A stretch of DNA of 64,000 bases. Origin: Arthrobacter crusticola. Lineage in GTDB: Bacteria > Actinomycetota > Actinomycetes > Actinomycetales > Micrococcaceae. Below the pieces are notes generated by a model that saw only the letters and a program-made list of their open reading frames with translations, ran no database searches and was not told where the DNA came from. The DNA lies in contig NZ_SMTK01000005.1 in NCBI RefSeq assembly GCF_004357995.1, positions 356,335 to 420,334 of the forward strand, given 5' to 3'. Position 1 is the stretch's first letter. Every line of letters starts with the position of its first letter. This document shows, in pieces, positions 25,611-34,287 of the stretch. The position numbers were made by a program, and so were the translations under genes.

Positions 25611-27296
25611 TCAGTCGTGCAGTTCGTCCACGACGAGCGCGGCCAGCTCGATCACCGCGTTGCGGGTGGCCGGCTGCAGTTTCGCCAGGTCGATGCGTGA
25701 GCCTTCGGCCAGGTGCCGGTCGTACGGGATGCGCACCACGGTGCCGACCCGGGAAAGGAAGTGCTCCTCGATCTCCCCGACCCTGACTTGGGTTCCATTG
25801 CCCGAGGACAGGTTGATGACGACGATGGCCTTGGCCACCAGGTCATGCCGGCCGTGGGCCTCGAGCCAGGACAGGGTCTCCGAGGCAAGCCTCGCCTCGT
25901 CGACGCTGCCGCCGGAGACGAGCACCACGGTGTCCGCCTTCTCAAGGGTTCCCTTCATCACCGAGTGCACCATGCCCGTGCCGGAATCGGTGAGCACGAT
26001 GGAGTAGTACCGGCCGAGGATGTCGGTGACGGCCCGGTAGTCGGCATCGTCGAAGGCCTGCGCCACCGCCGGATCGGTGTCCGAGGCCAGGACGTGCAGC
26101 CGGGAGCCGTCGCGGGTGACGTAGTGGGCCAGCTGGGCGAAGGAGTCGACCATGAACCGGTTCTGCACCAGCTGGCGGGCGGTGAAGTCGGCGCGCCCCG
26201 GGGACCGGTCGGACAGCGTTCCACGGTCGGGGTTGGCGTCCATGGCGATGATGCGGTCCTCGCGCATGTCGGCGAGCGCCATGCCGAGGAGCGTGGTGAC
26301 AGTGGTCTTGCCGACGCCGCCTTTCCGGGAGAGGACCGGCACATAGCGGGTGTGCCCGCCGAGGCGGACGGCGATCCGGTGTTCGGTCGCCCTGCGGATC
26401 CGCACTGCATCCGAGTCGCCGAGGTTCACGTAGCCCAGCGTCGCCGCGTAGAGCCAGCGCCGCCAGCCGCCGGAGGGCGGCCGCTCGGTCCCGGTCAGGA
26501 GGCGGTCGGCGGTCAGGGCAGACGCCGGTTCCGGTCCGGTCTCGCGCACGCGGCGGGCGCTGGGCGGCTCCTCGACGGCGGCATCTCCGGCCCCGGGCGC
26601 GGTACTGCCGGCCGGTTCCCCCGCGGAGGGCACGGCGGACCCGCTCGGGCGCCACCCCGTGGGCTCGGCGGCCACCGGGATGGAGAGGAGGTTGGGTGCG
26701 GGGGTGGCGCCGATGTCCGGGATGAGCGTGGGCGGCAGGGGCGCCTGGATGACCGGGACCGGCCCGACCTGCACCCCGCCGTTCCACAGGCCTGCGGTCG
26801 ACGGCTCCGGAACGGCCGACGGCGCGTCCGTTCCACTTCCGGGCCCGGCGCCGGGGCCGATGTCCTGCCCGGACTCGACCGGGAGGGCCGAGGACTGCGG
26901 CGGCGCGGCCGCGGTGCCGCCCGGGGAGGACGCTCCGACGGCGGCCGAGGTCTGGCTCGAGGCAGAGGCGTTGTCATGGGAGGGCATCCCGACCGGCGCC
27001 GGTGCCGCGCCCGCTGCGGGTACCGTGGCGGAAGTGGCGTCCCCGCCGGCAGCGGACACCGCGCCGGAAGTCGACACCGTGTGCGGTCCCTTCGCCGCGT
27101 CCGAGGCCTTCGCCTTGCCCGAAGTCTTGCCGGCCGGGGCCGGACCGGTGGCCGCCCGGGCAGCGGTCCCGGATTCCGCTGCCTCCCCTGCGCCCTCCCC
27201 TGCCGGACCGCCGGCCGGTACCGGCCCGGGTTCTGCGGCCGCGCCCGGTTGTGCCGGCTCGGGTTGTGCGGAGTTGGAGGGGGATTTCGAGACCAT
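25611..27296 (-). CDS. MinD/ParA-like ATPase with long Pro/Ala-rich N-terminus (EspI-like)
   Basis: The first about 260 of 561 residues are low-complexity Ala/Pro/Gly/Ser. A transition segment (RRVRETGPEPASALTADRLL, then GGWRRWLYAATLGYVNLG) follows, and the last 240 residues form a SIMIBI ATPase with the deviant Walker A KGGVGKTT at 325-332, the AMDANPDRGTLSDR block (Asp switch) and SIVLTDSGTGMVHSVM. This layout matches MinD-like ATPases associated with type VII (ESX) secretion (EspI and relatives) in actinobacteria. No other secretion gene is in the window, so the partner system cannot be judged. The gene stands alone between a terminator and the pyruvate carboxylase gene. Confidence 0.75.
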   Translation of the reverse strand: MVSKSPSNSAQPEPAQPGAAAEPGPVPAGGPAGEGAGEAAESGTAARAATGPAPAGKTSGKAKASDAAKGPHTVSTSGAVSAAGGDATSATVPAAGAAPAPVGMPSHDNASASSQTSAAVGASSPGGTAAAPPQSSALPVESGQDIGPGAGPGSGTDAPSAVPEPSTAGLWNGGVQVGPVPVIQAPLPPTLIPDIGATPAPNLLSIPVAAEPTGWRPSGSAVPSAGEPAGSTAPGAGDAAVEEPPSARRVRETGPEPASALTADRLLTGTERPPSGGWRRWLYAATLGYVNLGDSDAVRIRRATEHRIAVRLGGHTRYVPVLSRKGGVGKTTVTTLLGMALADMREDRIIAMDANPDRGTLSDRSPGRADFTARQLVQNRFMVDSFAQLAHYVTRDGSRLHVLASDTDPAVAQAFDDADYRAVTDILGRYYSIVLTDSGTGMVHSVMKGTLEKADTVVLVSGGSVDEARLASETLSWLEAHGRHDLVAKAIVVINLSSGNGTQVRVGEIEEHFLSRVGTVVRIPYDRHLAEGSRIDLAKLQPATRNAVIELAALVVDELHD

Positions 27297-27417
27297 GGTT
27301 CCTCACGGGGTTGGGTACGGGCCGGGCGCCGGACGGCGCGGGGCATCAACGATGAACTCTAGCGCAGCGCCTCCGGAGGACCGGGACGGGCCGCTTGCCG
27401 GTCCGGAGGCCGCAGGC

Positions 27418-30400
27418 TCAGGCGGGGCTGATGACGACGAGCAGGTCGCCGCCCTGGACCTGCTGGGCGCCGTCCGCAGGGATGCGCTGCACGGTGCCGG
27501 CCGTCGGGGTGGTGATGTTCGCTTCCATCTTCATCGCCTCGATGGTGGCGACGGTGTCGCCGGCGCTCACCGTGGCGCCCTCCGCAACGGTCACCGTGAC
27601 CGCGCCCGCGAAGGGTGCCGCAATGTGGCCGGCATTGGACGGGTCGGCTTTTTCCGCGGCCTTGACGTCGCTTTGGATGCTGCGGTCGCGCACCGACACA
27701 GGCCTCATCTGGCCGTTGAGGGTGCACATCACCGTGCGCAGTCCCTTCTCATCGGCGTCCGAGACGGCCTCGAGGGTCGCGATCAGCCTCACGCCCTTCT
27801 CGAGTTCGATGACGTGCTCCCCGCCCTGCTGCAGTCCGTACAGGTAGTCGGAGGTGTTCAGCACGGAGACGTCGCCGTAGGTCTCCCGCGTGCGGGTGAA
27901 GTCCGTGGCCGGCCCGGGGAACAGCAGGCGGTTCAGGGTGGTCCGCCGCTGGGCGGAATCCCCGGCCAGGGCCTGCTCGTCGGCTGGCTCGAGGTCAACA
28001 ATGCGCGGTTTCACGGCCCGGCCCTGCAGCGCCTTGGAGCGGAAAGGTTCCGGCCAGCCCCCCGGCGGGTCGCCGAGTTCGCCGTTGAGGAACCCGATCA
28101 CGGAGTCGGGGATGTCGTAGTTCTGCGGATTCTCCTGGAAGTCGGCCGGGTCGGCGTTTGCGCCGACGAGCTGGAGCGCCAGGTCGCCGACCACCTTGGA
28201 GGACGGGGTGACCTTGACCAGCCGGCCGAGGATCCGGTCCGCCGCGGTGTACATGTCCTCGATCGCCTCGAAGCGCTCGCCGAGGCCCAGGGCAATGGCC
28301 TGCTGCTTGAGGTTCGACAGCTGTCCGCCCGGGATCTCGTGCCGATACACCCGTCCGGTCGGGCCCGGCAGCCCGGACTCAAACGGCGAGTACGTCCGCC
28401 GTACGGCCTCCCAGTAGGGTTCGAGGGAGCTGACCGCGTCAAGGTCGATCCCCGTATCCCTCGGGGTGTGGGCGAGCGCTGCCACGAGGGCTGACGCCGA
28501 GGGCTGGCTGGTGGTGCCGGCCAACGGGGCGCTGGCGGTGTCGACGGCGTCCACCCCGGCGTCAACGGCGGCAAGGAGCGTCGCGAGCTGTCCGCCGGCG
28601 GTGTCGTGGGTGTGGAGGTGGACCGGCAGGTCGAAACGCTCGCGGAGCGCGGTGACGAGCCGGGCCGCCGCGGCGGGACGGAGCAGCCCTGCCATGTCCT
28701 TGATGGCAAGGATGTGGGCACCCGCGGCGACCATCCGCTCGGCCAGCCCCAGATAGTACTCGAGGGTGTAGAGGGTTTCCTTCGGGTCGAGCATGTCCGC
28801 GGTGTAGCACAGGGCCACCTCGGCCACGGCCGTGCCGGTGGCGCGGACGGCACGGATTGCCGGTTCCATCTGGGACACGTCGTTGAGCGCGTCGAAGATT
28901 CGAAAGATGTCGATGCCCGAAGCGGCGGCCTCCTTCACGAAGGCCTCGGTCACGGCCTCCGGGTACGGGGTGTAGCCGACGGTGTTGCGCCCGCGCAGGA
29001 GCATCTGCAGGCAGATATTGGGGATTTCGCGCCGCAGCGTATCGAGCCGGTCCCACGGGTCTTCGCCGAGGAAGCGCAGGCCGACGTCGTAGGTGGCTCC
29101 GCCCCAGGCCTCGACCGACAGCAGCTGCGGGGTCAGGCGTGAGACGGACCCGCCGGCGGCCGCGAGGTCGCGTGTGCGCACCCGGGTGGCGAGCAGGGAC
29201 TGGTGGGCGTCCCGGAAGGTGGTGTCGGTGACGGCGACGGCCTCCTGGGCGCGCAGCCGGGCGGCGAAGCCCTCAGGCCCGAGCTCCTGCAGCAGCTGAC
29301 GGGACCCGGACGGCAGGTCCTGCCCGCCCTGCGGCGCCGCGGGGAGCTTCTCCCGCGGGTCAAGGTGGGCCGGGCGGTCCCCGTTGGGCTTGTTGACGGT
29401 GACATCGGCCAGCCAGGTCAGCAGCTTGGTCCCCCGGTCCGCCGGGACCCTCGCGGTGAGCAGCTCGGGGCGCTCGTCGATGAAGGAGGTGGCAACGTTC
29501 CCGGCGATGAAGTCGGGGTCGTCGAGCACGGCCTGCAGGAAGGAGATGTTCGTTGAGACCCCGCGCACCCGGAACTCCGCGAGGGCCCGCCGGGCACGCG
29601 TGACAGCCATGGGGTAGTCCCTGCCCCGGCAGGTCAGCTTCACGAGCATGGAGTCGAAGTGCGGGCTGATCTCGGCGCCCGCGTACACGGTGCCGCCGTC
29701 GAGGCGCACCCCGGCGCCGCCGGCCGAACGGTAGGCGGTGATTTTTCCGACGTCGGGGCGGAACCCGTTGGCCGGGTCCTCGGTGGTGATCCGGCTCTGC
29801 AGGGCAGCCCCGCGCAGCTGGACCGTCTCCTGGCTCAGGCCGAGGTCGGCCAGGGTCTCCCCTGCCGCGATCCGCAGCTGGGACTGGACAAGGTCGACGT
29901 CGGTGACCTCCTCGGTCACCGTGTGTTCGACCTGGATGCGCGGATTCATTTCGATGAACACGTGCTGGCCGGCGCGCTCGCCCACGGTGTCGACGAGGAA
30001 CTCGACGGTGCCGGCGTTGACGTACTTCAGGGCCTTGGCGAAGGCGACGGCGTCGCGGTACAGCGCCTGGCGGATGGAGTCGTCGAGGTTCGGCGCCGGT
30101 GCGATCTCAATGACCTTCTGGTGGCGGCGCTGCAGCGAACAGTCGCGCTCGAAGAGGTGCATCACATTGCCCTCGGCGTCGGCCAGGATCTGCACCTCGA
30201 TGTGGCGGGGGCGCAGCACCGCCTGCTCGAGGAACATTGTCGGGTCGCCGAAGGCCGATTCAGCCTCGCGCATGGCCGCCTCAAGCGCCCCCGGAAGCGC
30301 CTCGCGGGTGTCGACCCGGCGCATCCCGCGTCCCCCGCCGCCGGCGACGGCCTTGGCGAACACCGGGAAACCGATCTCCTCCGCCGCCGCGATCAGCTCG

Positions 30401-30825
30401 TCCAGGTCCGAGCTCGGCCTCGAGGACTTCAGTACCGGGATGCCGGCCTGCCGGGCGGCGTCAAGGGCCTTGACCTTGTTGCCCGCGAGTTCGAGCACAT
30501 CGGCGGGCGGCCCGACGAACGTGATGCCCGCCTCGGCCGCGGCCCGCGCCAGGTCCGGGTTCTCGGAGAGGAAGCCGTACCCGGGGTAGATCGCGTCGCA
30601 TCCGGATTCCTTTGCGACGCGGACCACCTCCGCGACGTCGAGGTAGGCGCGCACCGGATGACCCTGCTCCCCGATCAGGTAGGCCTCATCGGCCTTCTGC
30701 CGGTGGATGGAGTTGCGGTCCTCATATGGGAACACAGCCACGGTCTTGGCTCCCGCCTCGTGCCCTGCACGGAAGGCCCTGATGGCGATTTCGCCGCGGT
30801 TTGCTACAAGAATCTTGGAGAACAT
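27418..30825 (-). CDS. pyc: Pyruvate carboxylase
   Basis: Carboxylates pyruvate to oxaloacetate with biotin and ATP, the main anaplerotic step. The 1135-residue single chain has all parts in order: biotin carboxylase (residues 1-450, MFSKILVANRGEIAIRAFRA at the start, ATP-grasp KAVAGGGGRGMRRV, EMNPRIQVEHTVTEE), carboxyltransferase (about 530-800, TFRDAHQSLLATRVRT and HTHDTAGGQ), the PYC/allosteric region and a biotinyl domain with EAMKME, Lys1099 being the biotin site. The ATG is preceded by GCAGGAG with 4 nt spacing. It links to the nearby methylcitrate genes, whose product pyruvate it can convert. Confidence 0.98.
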   Translation of the reverse strand: MFSKILVANRGEIAIRAFRAGHEAGAKTVAVFPYEDRNSIHRQKADEAYLIGEQGHPVRAYLDVAEVVRVAKESGCDAIYPGYGFLSENPDLARAAAEAGITFVGPPADVLELAGNKVKALDAARQAGIPVLKSSRPSSDLDELIAAAEEIGFPVFAKAVAGGGGRGMRRVDTREALPGALEAAMREAESAFGDPTMFLEQAVLRPRHIEVQILADAEGNVMHLFERDCSLQRRHQKVIEIAPAPNLDDSIRQALYRDAVAFAKALKYVNAGTVEFLVDTVGERAGQHVFIEMNPRIQVEHTVTEEVTDVDLVQSQLRIAAGETLADLGLSQETVQLRGAALQSRITTEDPANGFRPDVGKITAYRSAGGAGVRLDGGTVYAGAEISPHFDSMLVKLTCRGRDYPMAVTRARRALAEFRVRGVSTNISFLQAVLDDPDFIAGNVATSFIDERPELLTARVPADRGTKLLTWLADVTVNKPNGDRPAHLDPREKLPAAPQGGQDLPSGSRQLLQELGPEGFAARLRAQEAVAVTDTTFRDAHQSLLATRVRTRDLAAAGGSVSRLTPQLLSVEAWGGATYDVGLRFLGEDPWDRLDTLRREIPNICLQMLLRGRNTVGYTPYPEAVTEAFVKEAAASGIDIFRIFDALNDVSQMEPAIRAVRATGTAVAEVALCYTADMLDPKETLYTLEYYLGLAERMVAAGAHILAIKDMAGLLRPAAAARLVTALRERFDLPVHLHTHDTAGGQLATLLAAVDAGVDAVDTASAPLAGTTSQPSASALVAALAHTPRDTGIDLDAVSSLEPYWEAVRRTYSPFESGLPGPTGRVYRHEIPGGQLSNLKQQAIALGLGERFEAIEDMYTAADRILGRLVKVTPSSKVVGDLALQLVGANADPADFQENPQNYDIPDSVIGFLNGELGDPPGGWPEPFRSKALQGRAVKPRIVDLEPADEQALAGDSAQRRTTLNRLLFPGPATDFTRTRETYGDVSVLNTSDYLYGLQQGGEHVIELEKGVRLIATLEAVSDADEKGLRTVMCTLNGQMRPVSVRDRSIQSDVKAAEKADPSNAGHIAAPFAGAVTVTVAEGATVSAGDTVATIEAMKMEANITTPTAGTVQRIPADGAQQVQGGDLLVVISPA

Positions 30826-31091
30826 GCCGCTCCTGCTTATTTACGGTGAATATGCTGGGGAATGTGCCGATAATTCGGTGGTACGCCGTGCGGCGAAGGA
30901 TTGCGTGGTTTCAGCACGAGCCTACAGTCGGTTGACCACGCCTGCTCAAATTACGTCCGAATACTGGCCGGGGGACGCCGTGCGGCATGCCGGACGGAAT
31001 TACCTCCCGCGGGACCATACAATGGGGAAGCGCATCAGTGCCGCCGTGCCCGCAGCCGGAATTCCCGCGATTTAAGGTAGAGGTCCAACCA

Positions 31092-31925
31092 GTGCAAGTA
31101 GTGAGTATCAGCAGCCTCAAAGGCGGCGTGGGGAAAACCTCCGTGACCCTGGGGCTGGCATCGGCGGCACTCGCAGCTGGAATCCCGACGCTCGTGGTCG
31201 ACCTCGACCCGCATGCCGACGCGACCACGGGCCTTGGCGTCCGGGCCGGCGGACAGCTGGACATCGGCCGGCTGCTGAAGAACGCCCGCCGCGCCGATCT
31301 CGCGGCCAACACCGTGCCCAGTGGATGGGTCGAGACGGCGATCGAGCAGAACCTTGCAGGCTCCGGCGCGAAGCCGGTCCTCGACGTCGCCATGGGCTCG
31401 GCCTTTTCGGGCATCTACGACCGCCCGGATCTTGGGCGCCGCGACCTGCGCCGCCTCTCCATGCTGCTCTCCCGGGTGACCGGGTACGGCCTGGTCCTCA
31501 TCGACTGCCCGCCCTCGCTCAACGGACTCACCCGGATGGCCTGGACGGCGAGCAACAGGGTGCTGCTGGTGGCAGAGCCGGGGCTGTTCTCGGTGGCGGG
31601 CACCGAACGCACCATGCGCGCGATCGAACTGTTCAAGGCCGAATACGCACCGGGCCTGCAGACCGCCGGGATCGTGGCGAACCGGGTGCGTTCCTCCTCG
31701 AACGAGCACACCTTCCGCCTGGCGGAGATGAAGCAGATGTTCAACGAACTGCTGCTGAGCCCCACCATTGCCGAACAGGCCAACTGGCAGCAGATCCAGG
31801 GCGCCGCGCACGCGGTCCATCACTGGCCCGGTGAATCGGCCCGGCAGGCCTCCGAATACTTCGACGAACTGCTGCGCTCCCTGGTGGGCGCGGGCCGGCT
31901 GCGCAGCCGCGTCGCCCGCCGCTGA
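31092..31925 (+). CDS. Orphan ParA/Soj-family ATPase
   Basis: A Walker-type ATPase of the chromosome/cargo-positioning family. I chose the GTG at 31092 (277 residues, VQVVSISSLKGGVGKTS) because GGTAGAGG lies about 8 nt upstream and the P-loop then sits at residues 10-17 as usual. Further motifs: VVDLDPHADATTGLG, YGLVLIDCPPSLNGL and a C-terminal helical part. The P-loop ends in Ser where most relatives have Thr. No parB gene is adjacent. Relatives include Rv3213c-type and polar-localisation ATPases; the cargo is unknown. It is divergent from pyc across a 266-bp region, and nothing follows in its direction for 328 bp. Confidence 0.85.
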   Translation: MQVVSISSLKGGVGKTSVTLGLASAALAAGIPTLVVDLDPHADATTGLGVRAGGQLDIGRLLKNARRADLAANTVPSGWVETAIEQNLAGSGAKPVLDVAMGSAFSGIYDRPDLGRRDLRRLSMLLSRVTGYGLVLIDCPPSLNGLTRMAWTASNRVLLVAEPGLFSVAGTERTMRAIELFKAEYAPGLQTAGIVANRVRSSSNEHTFRLAEMKQMFNELLLSPTIAEQANWQQIQGAAHAVHHWPGESARQASEYFDELLRSLVGAGRLRSRVARR

Positions 31926-32253
31926 CCAACCCCGCTGAGCAGCCCGGGCCGCGGTGCCGGTGGGTCGGGCACGTCCTAGCCGCCGCAACGAGTGCGGCCG
32001 GCAATGGGTTAACGCCGGCGGATAGCGATGCCTGGCGATGCGCCGGACATTGTGCGGAGCAGCTCTGCTTGTAACGGCCGATCCCACATAACTCCGCTGA
32101 ACAAGGCGACGCCTGGCGCCTAATGTGGGCGGAACGGGCAAAGGGCGCCGCCGATGCGGGCCCACCGACGCGCGGGCCGAAAGCCTAATGAGGATGCAAT
32201 CCGGCGAGGGCCGGGAGGTTCGTGCAAGGCCCCGAGAGGGCCGGAGCGTGGAC
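31926..32253. other. Non-coding interval between convergent genes
   Basis: This 328-bp stretch separates the ends of the ParA-like gene (+) and the MerR gene (-). I find no convincing gene, RNA or strong terminator. It contains only short imperfect inverted repeats (for example GGCCCCGAGAGGGCC near 32228) and reads like ordinary spacer DNA. Confidence 0.5.
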
Positions 32254-32847
32254 CTAGCCGATCCGGCGGGCCGTTCGACGCTTGCTGAGCTCGTCGTCGG
32301 GGAAGTCCTGGTCGGCCGCGTGCTCGCTGGGGAGCGCGGCGAGGCTGCCTTCGACCTCCCGCCAGACCCGGCCGACGGCGATGCCGAAGACGCCCTGCCC
32401 GCCCTGGACCAGGTCGATGACCTCGTCCGCGGAGGTGCACTCGTAGACGCTGGCGCCGTCGCTCATGAGCGTGATCTGGGCGAGGTCCTCAACGCCGCGT
32501 TCGCGCAGGTGTTCGACGGCGGTGCGGATCTGCTGGAGCGAAACGCCGGTGTCGAGGAGCCGCTTGACGACCTTGAGGACGAGGATGTCGCGGAAACCGT
32601 AGAGCCGCTGCGTGCCCGATCCTGAGGCTCCTCGCACGGCCGGTTCGACGAGCCCGGTGCGGGCCCAGTAGTCGAGCTGGCGGTAGGTGATTCCGGCGGC
32701 TTTGCACGCGGTGGGGCCGCGGTAACCGGCGTCTTCGTCGAGCACGGGGAGGTCCTCGGTGAACAGGAGGCCCTGGGCGCTGGAGGGTATGCCAGTGCCC
32801 GCCGCTGCCGGGCTTTTCAGCTTGCCGGCGTCACCCTTCGGACTCAC
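32254..32847 (-). CDS. MerR-family transcriptional regulator (Rv1830-like)
   Basis: A 197-residue regulator. I chose the GTG at 32847 (VSPKGDAGKLKSP) because GAGGAGG lies 5 nt upstream. After a 45-residue linker the DNA-binding domain begins GYRGPTACKAAGITYRQLDYWARTGLVEPAVRGASGSGTQRLY and a dimerising helix with QQIRTAVEHLRERG follows; the C-terminal 60 residues form a small alpha/beta domain. No cysteines of a metal sensor are seen. In M. tuberculosis the gene (Rv1830) closes the block gcvH-garA-Rv1828-Rv1829-Rv1830, the order found here. A separate promoter upstream (TTGACC-17 bp-TAACGT) suggests independent expression. The target regulon is unknown. Confidence 0.9.
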   Translation of the reverse strand: MSPKGDAGKLKSPAAAGTGIPSSAQGLLFTEDLPVLDEDAGYRGPTACKAAGITYRQLDYWARTGLVEPAVRGASGSGTQRLYGFRDILVLKVVKRLLDTGVSLQQIRTAVEHLRERGVEDLAQITLMSDGASVYECTSADEVIDLVQGGQGVFGIAVGRVWREVEGSLAALPSEHAADQDFPDDELSKRRTARRIG

Positions 32848-32954
32848 GCGTGCCTCCTCATTGGGTTCCCGGGGAAGTAGCCTCTGGAGGCCGGATCTCA
32901 GGGCTCTGTTACAGTGTGCCCCGAGTTCCTCTCCGTTGCAATGGGAACCGTATG

Positions 32955-32990
32955 CTTTGACGTTAGATCGCCCCGGACACAAGGTCAAAG
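32955..32990 (-). promoter_or_regulatory. Promoter and inverted repeat upstream of the MerR gene
   Basis: On the minus strand TTGACC (32983-32988) and TAACGT (32960-32965) are separated by 17 bp, a good -35/-10 pair about 110 nt before the MerR start. The outer bases form a 7-bp inverted repeat, CTTTGAC at 32955-32961 and GTCAAAG at 32984-32990, which spans the promoter. MerR proteins often bind between -35 and -10, so autoregulation is plausible but not shown. Confidence 0.5.
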
Positions 32991-33021
32991 ATGCGGGCCT
33001 CGAAGATTTGCGTGTCGGCCG

Positions 33022-33522
33022 TCAGGGCTCGAAATCCTCGGGCTCGACGTCGGCGAGGAATTCGCGGAACTGCTTGAGTTCCTTTTCGGCCGTTTCCTGG
33101 TCGCCGGCTTCCTCGTCGTCGGCCTCGGGGTCGGCGATCTCGACGCCGGCGGCGTCGAGGACCTGCTCCGCGCAGTAGATGCTGCAGGGGACGCGCAGGG
33201 CCACGGCCAGGGCGTCGGAGGCACGGGAGCTGACCCGCGTACCGTCGTCGAGCACGAGTTCCGCGTGGAAGACGGTGTCCTGCACCGCGACAATCCGGAC
33301 CTCGGTGATGGCGCGCCCCGCTGCGGCGACAACGCTGACGAGCAGGTCGTGGGTCATCGGGCGGGGCGGGACGATGCCCTGCTGGACGAACGCAATGGCA
33401 CTGGCCTCCGGTGCCCCGATCCAGATGGGAATGTGCCGCTCCCCCGCCAGTTCCTTCAACAGCACAAGGGGCTGGTTGGAGGGCAGCTCAATTCGAACCC
33501 CGACAACTTCGACTTCGATCAT
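33022..33522 (-). CDS. Bifunctional nuclease family protein (DUF151; Rv1829-like)
   Basis: A 166-residue protein of the BFN/DUF151 family. It opens MIEVEVVGVRIELPSNQPLVLLKE, with the conserved IPIWIGAPEASAIAF segment, the RPMTHDLLVSVV helix and SRASDALAVALRV. The N-terminal about 130 residues carry the domain; the end (EADDEEAGDQETAEKELKQF) is acidic and helical. Members have been assigned nuclease activity in plants, but the bacterial role is unsettled. It follows ftsR by 7 bp in the gcvH-garA-ftsR-DUF151 operon. Confidence 0.92.
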   Translation of the reverse strand: MIEVEVVGVRIELPSNQPLVLLKELAGERHIPIWIGAPEASAIAFVQQGIVPPRPMTHDLLVSVVAAAGRAITEVRIVAVQDTVFHAELVLDDGTRVSSRASDALAVALRVPCSIYCAEQVLDAAGVEIADPEADDEEAGDQETAEKELKQFREFLADVEPEDFEP

Positions 33523-33529
33523 GGCCGGC

Positions 33530-34279
33530 CTAACTGTCCATTCTGGCTATCTGAGAGTAAACCAGGGCGCTGTGAAGGTTAAGGCACAATTCACTGATCT
33601 CGCGGGCGGTCTCTGCTGCCCGGGCCTTCGAGGCCACGTCGCGGCGGGAGGCCACCGGGGCCACGACGCGTTCCACCAGCCCGAGCTCGCGGTCGGCGGC
33701 GGCGCGGAAGGGGCGCAGGTGGCGGGGTTCGATGCCGTGGCTCTCAAGCTGGACGCAGGCTTGGGTGACCTTCAGGGCATGCTCGTCGAACCGGCCCTCC
33801 ACCGGGGCGATCAGCCCGAAGCTGATCAGGTCGTCGACCAGGCGGCGGGGGGCTTTGGCCTCGGCCGCGAGGGTCTCCGCGGTGAGCCTGCGGGCATGGG
33901 AGCTGAGCTCGCGGGCCAGCTGGTCGGAGACCATCCGCGGTGACAGGCTCATCCCGCCGGGCAGCGACTCGGGCCGCTCGCCGCGGTCGATGGCGTCAAC
34001 GTAGTCCTTGATCACCTTCAGCGGCAGGTACTGATCGCGCTGAAGGGCAAGGACGAACCGCAGGCGCTCGACGTCGGTCGGAGCGTACTTGCGGTACCCC
34101 GCGCGGGTGCGCTGCGGGCTGATCAGCCCCTTTTCCTCAAGGAACCGGATCTTCGACGCCGTGACCTGCGGAAACTCCGCCGCCAGCTCCCGCAGCACTT
34201 CCCCGATATTGAGGACTCCGGGGCTGGGATGGGCCGGGGCGAGGCCGACGCTGCGCCGGCTGGGCTGGGGTGTCGGCAT
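33530..34279 (-). CDS. ftsR: MerR-like regulator FtsR (Rv1828 homologue)
   Basis: A 249-residue transcriptional regulator next to garA. The start ATG 34279 (MPTPQPSRRSVG) is 8 bp after the garA stop. The MerR helix-turn-helix starts at LNIGEVLRELAAEFPQVTASKIRFLEEKGLI, followed by GYRKYAPTDVERLRFVLALQRDQYLPL. The C-terminal half is a helical effector-type domain. The gene next to garA/odhI is called FtsR in Corynebacterium glutamicum, where it activates ftsZ; orthology is inferred from order and domain. No strong ribosome binding site is visible before the ATG, so translation may be coupled to garA. Confidence 0.88.
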   Translation of the reverse strand: MPTPQPSRRSVGLAPAHPSPGVLNIGEVLRELAAEFPQVTASKIRFLEEKGLISPQRTRAGYRKYAPTDVERLRFVLALQRDQYLPLKVIKDYVDAIDRGERPESLPGGMSLSPRMVSDQLARELSSHARRLTAETLAAEAKAPRRLVDDLISFGLIAPVEGRFDEHALKVTQACVQLESHGIEPRHLRPFRAAADRELGLVERVVAPVASRRDVASKARAAETAREISELCLNLHSALVYSQIARMDS

Positions 34280-34287
34280 GAAGCGGA

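Noticed and set aside
31035..32165. Minus-strand open frame antisense to the ParA-like gene
   Set aside because: Translation has no recognisable motif and covers a well-supported gene; it is a codon-bias shadow.
31926..32253. A small RNA or gene in the convergent spacer
   Set aside because: No promoter, stable long hairpin or coding frame of credible composition was found.
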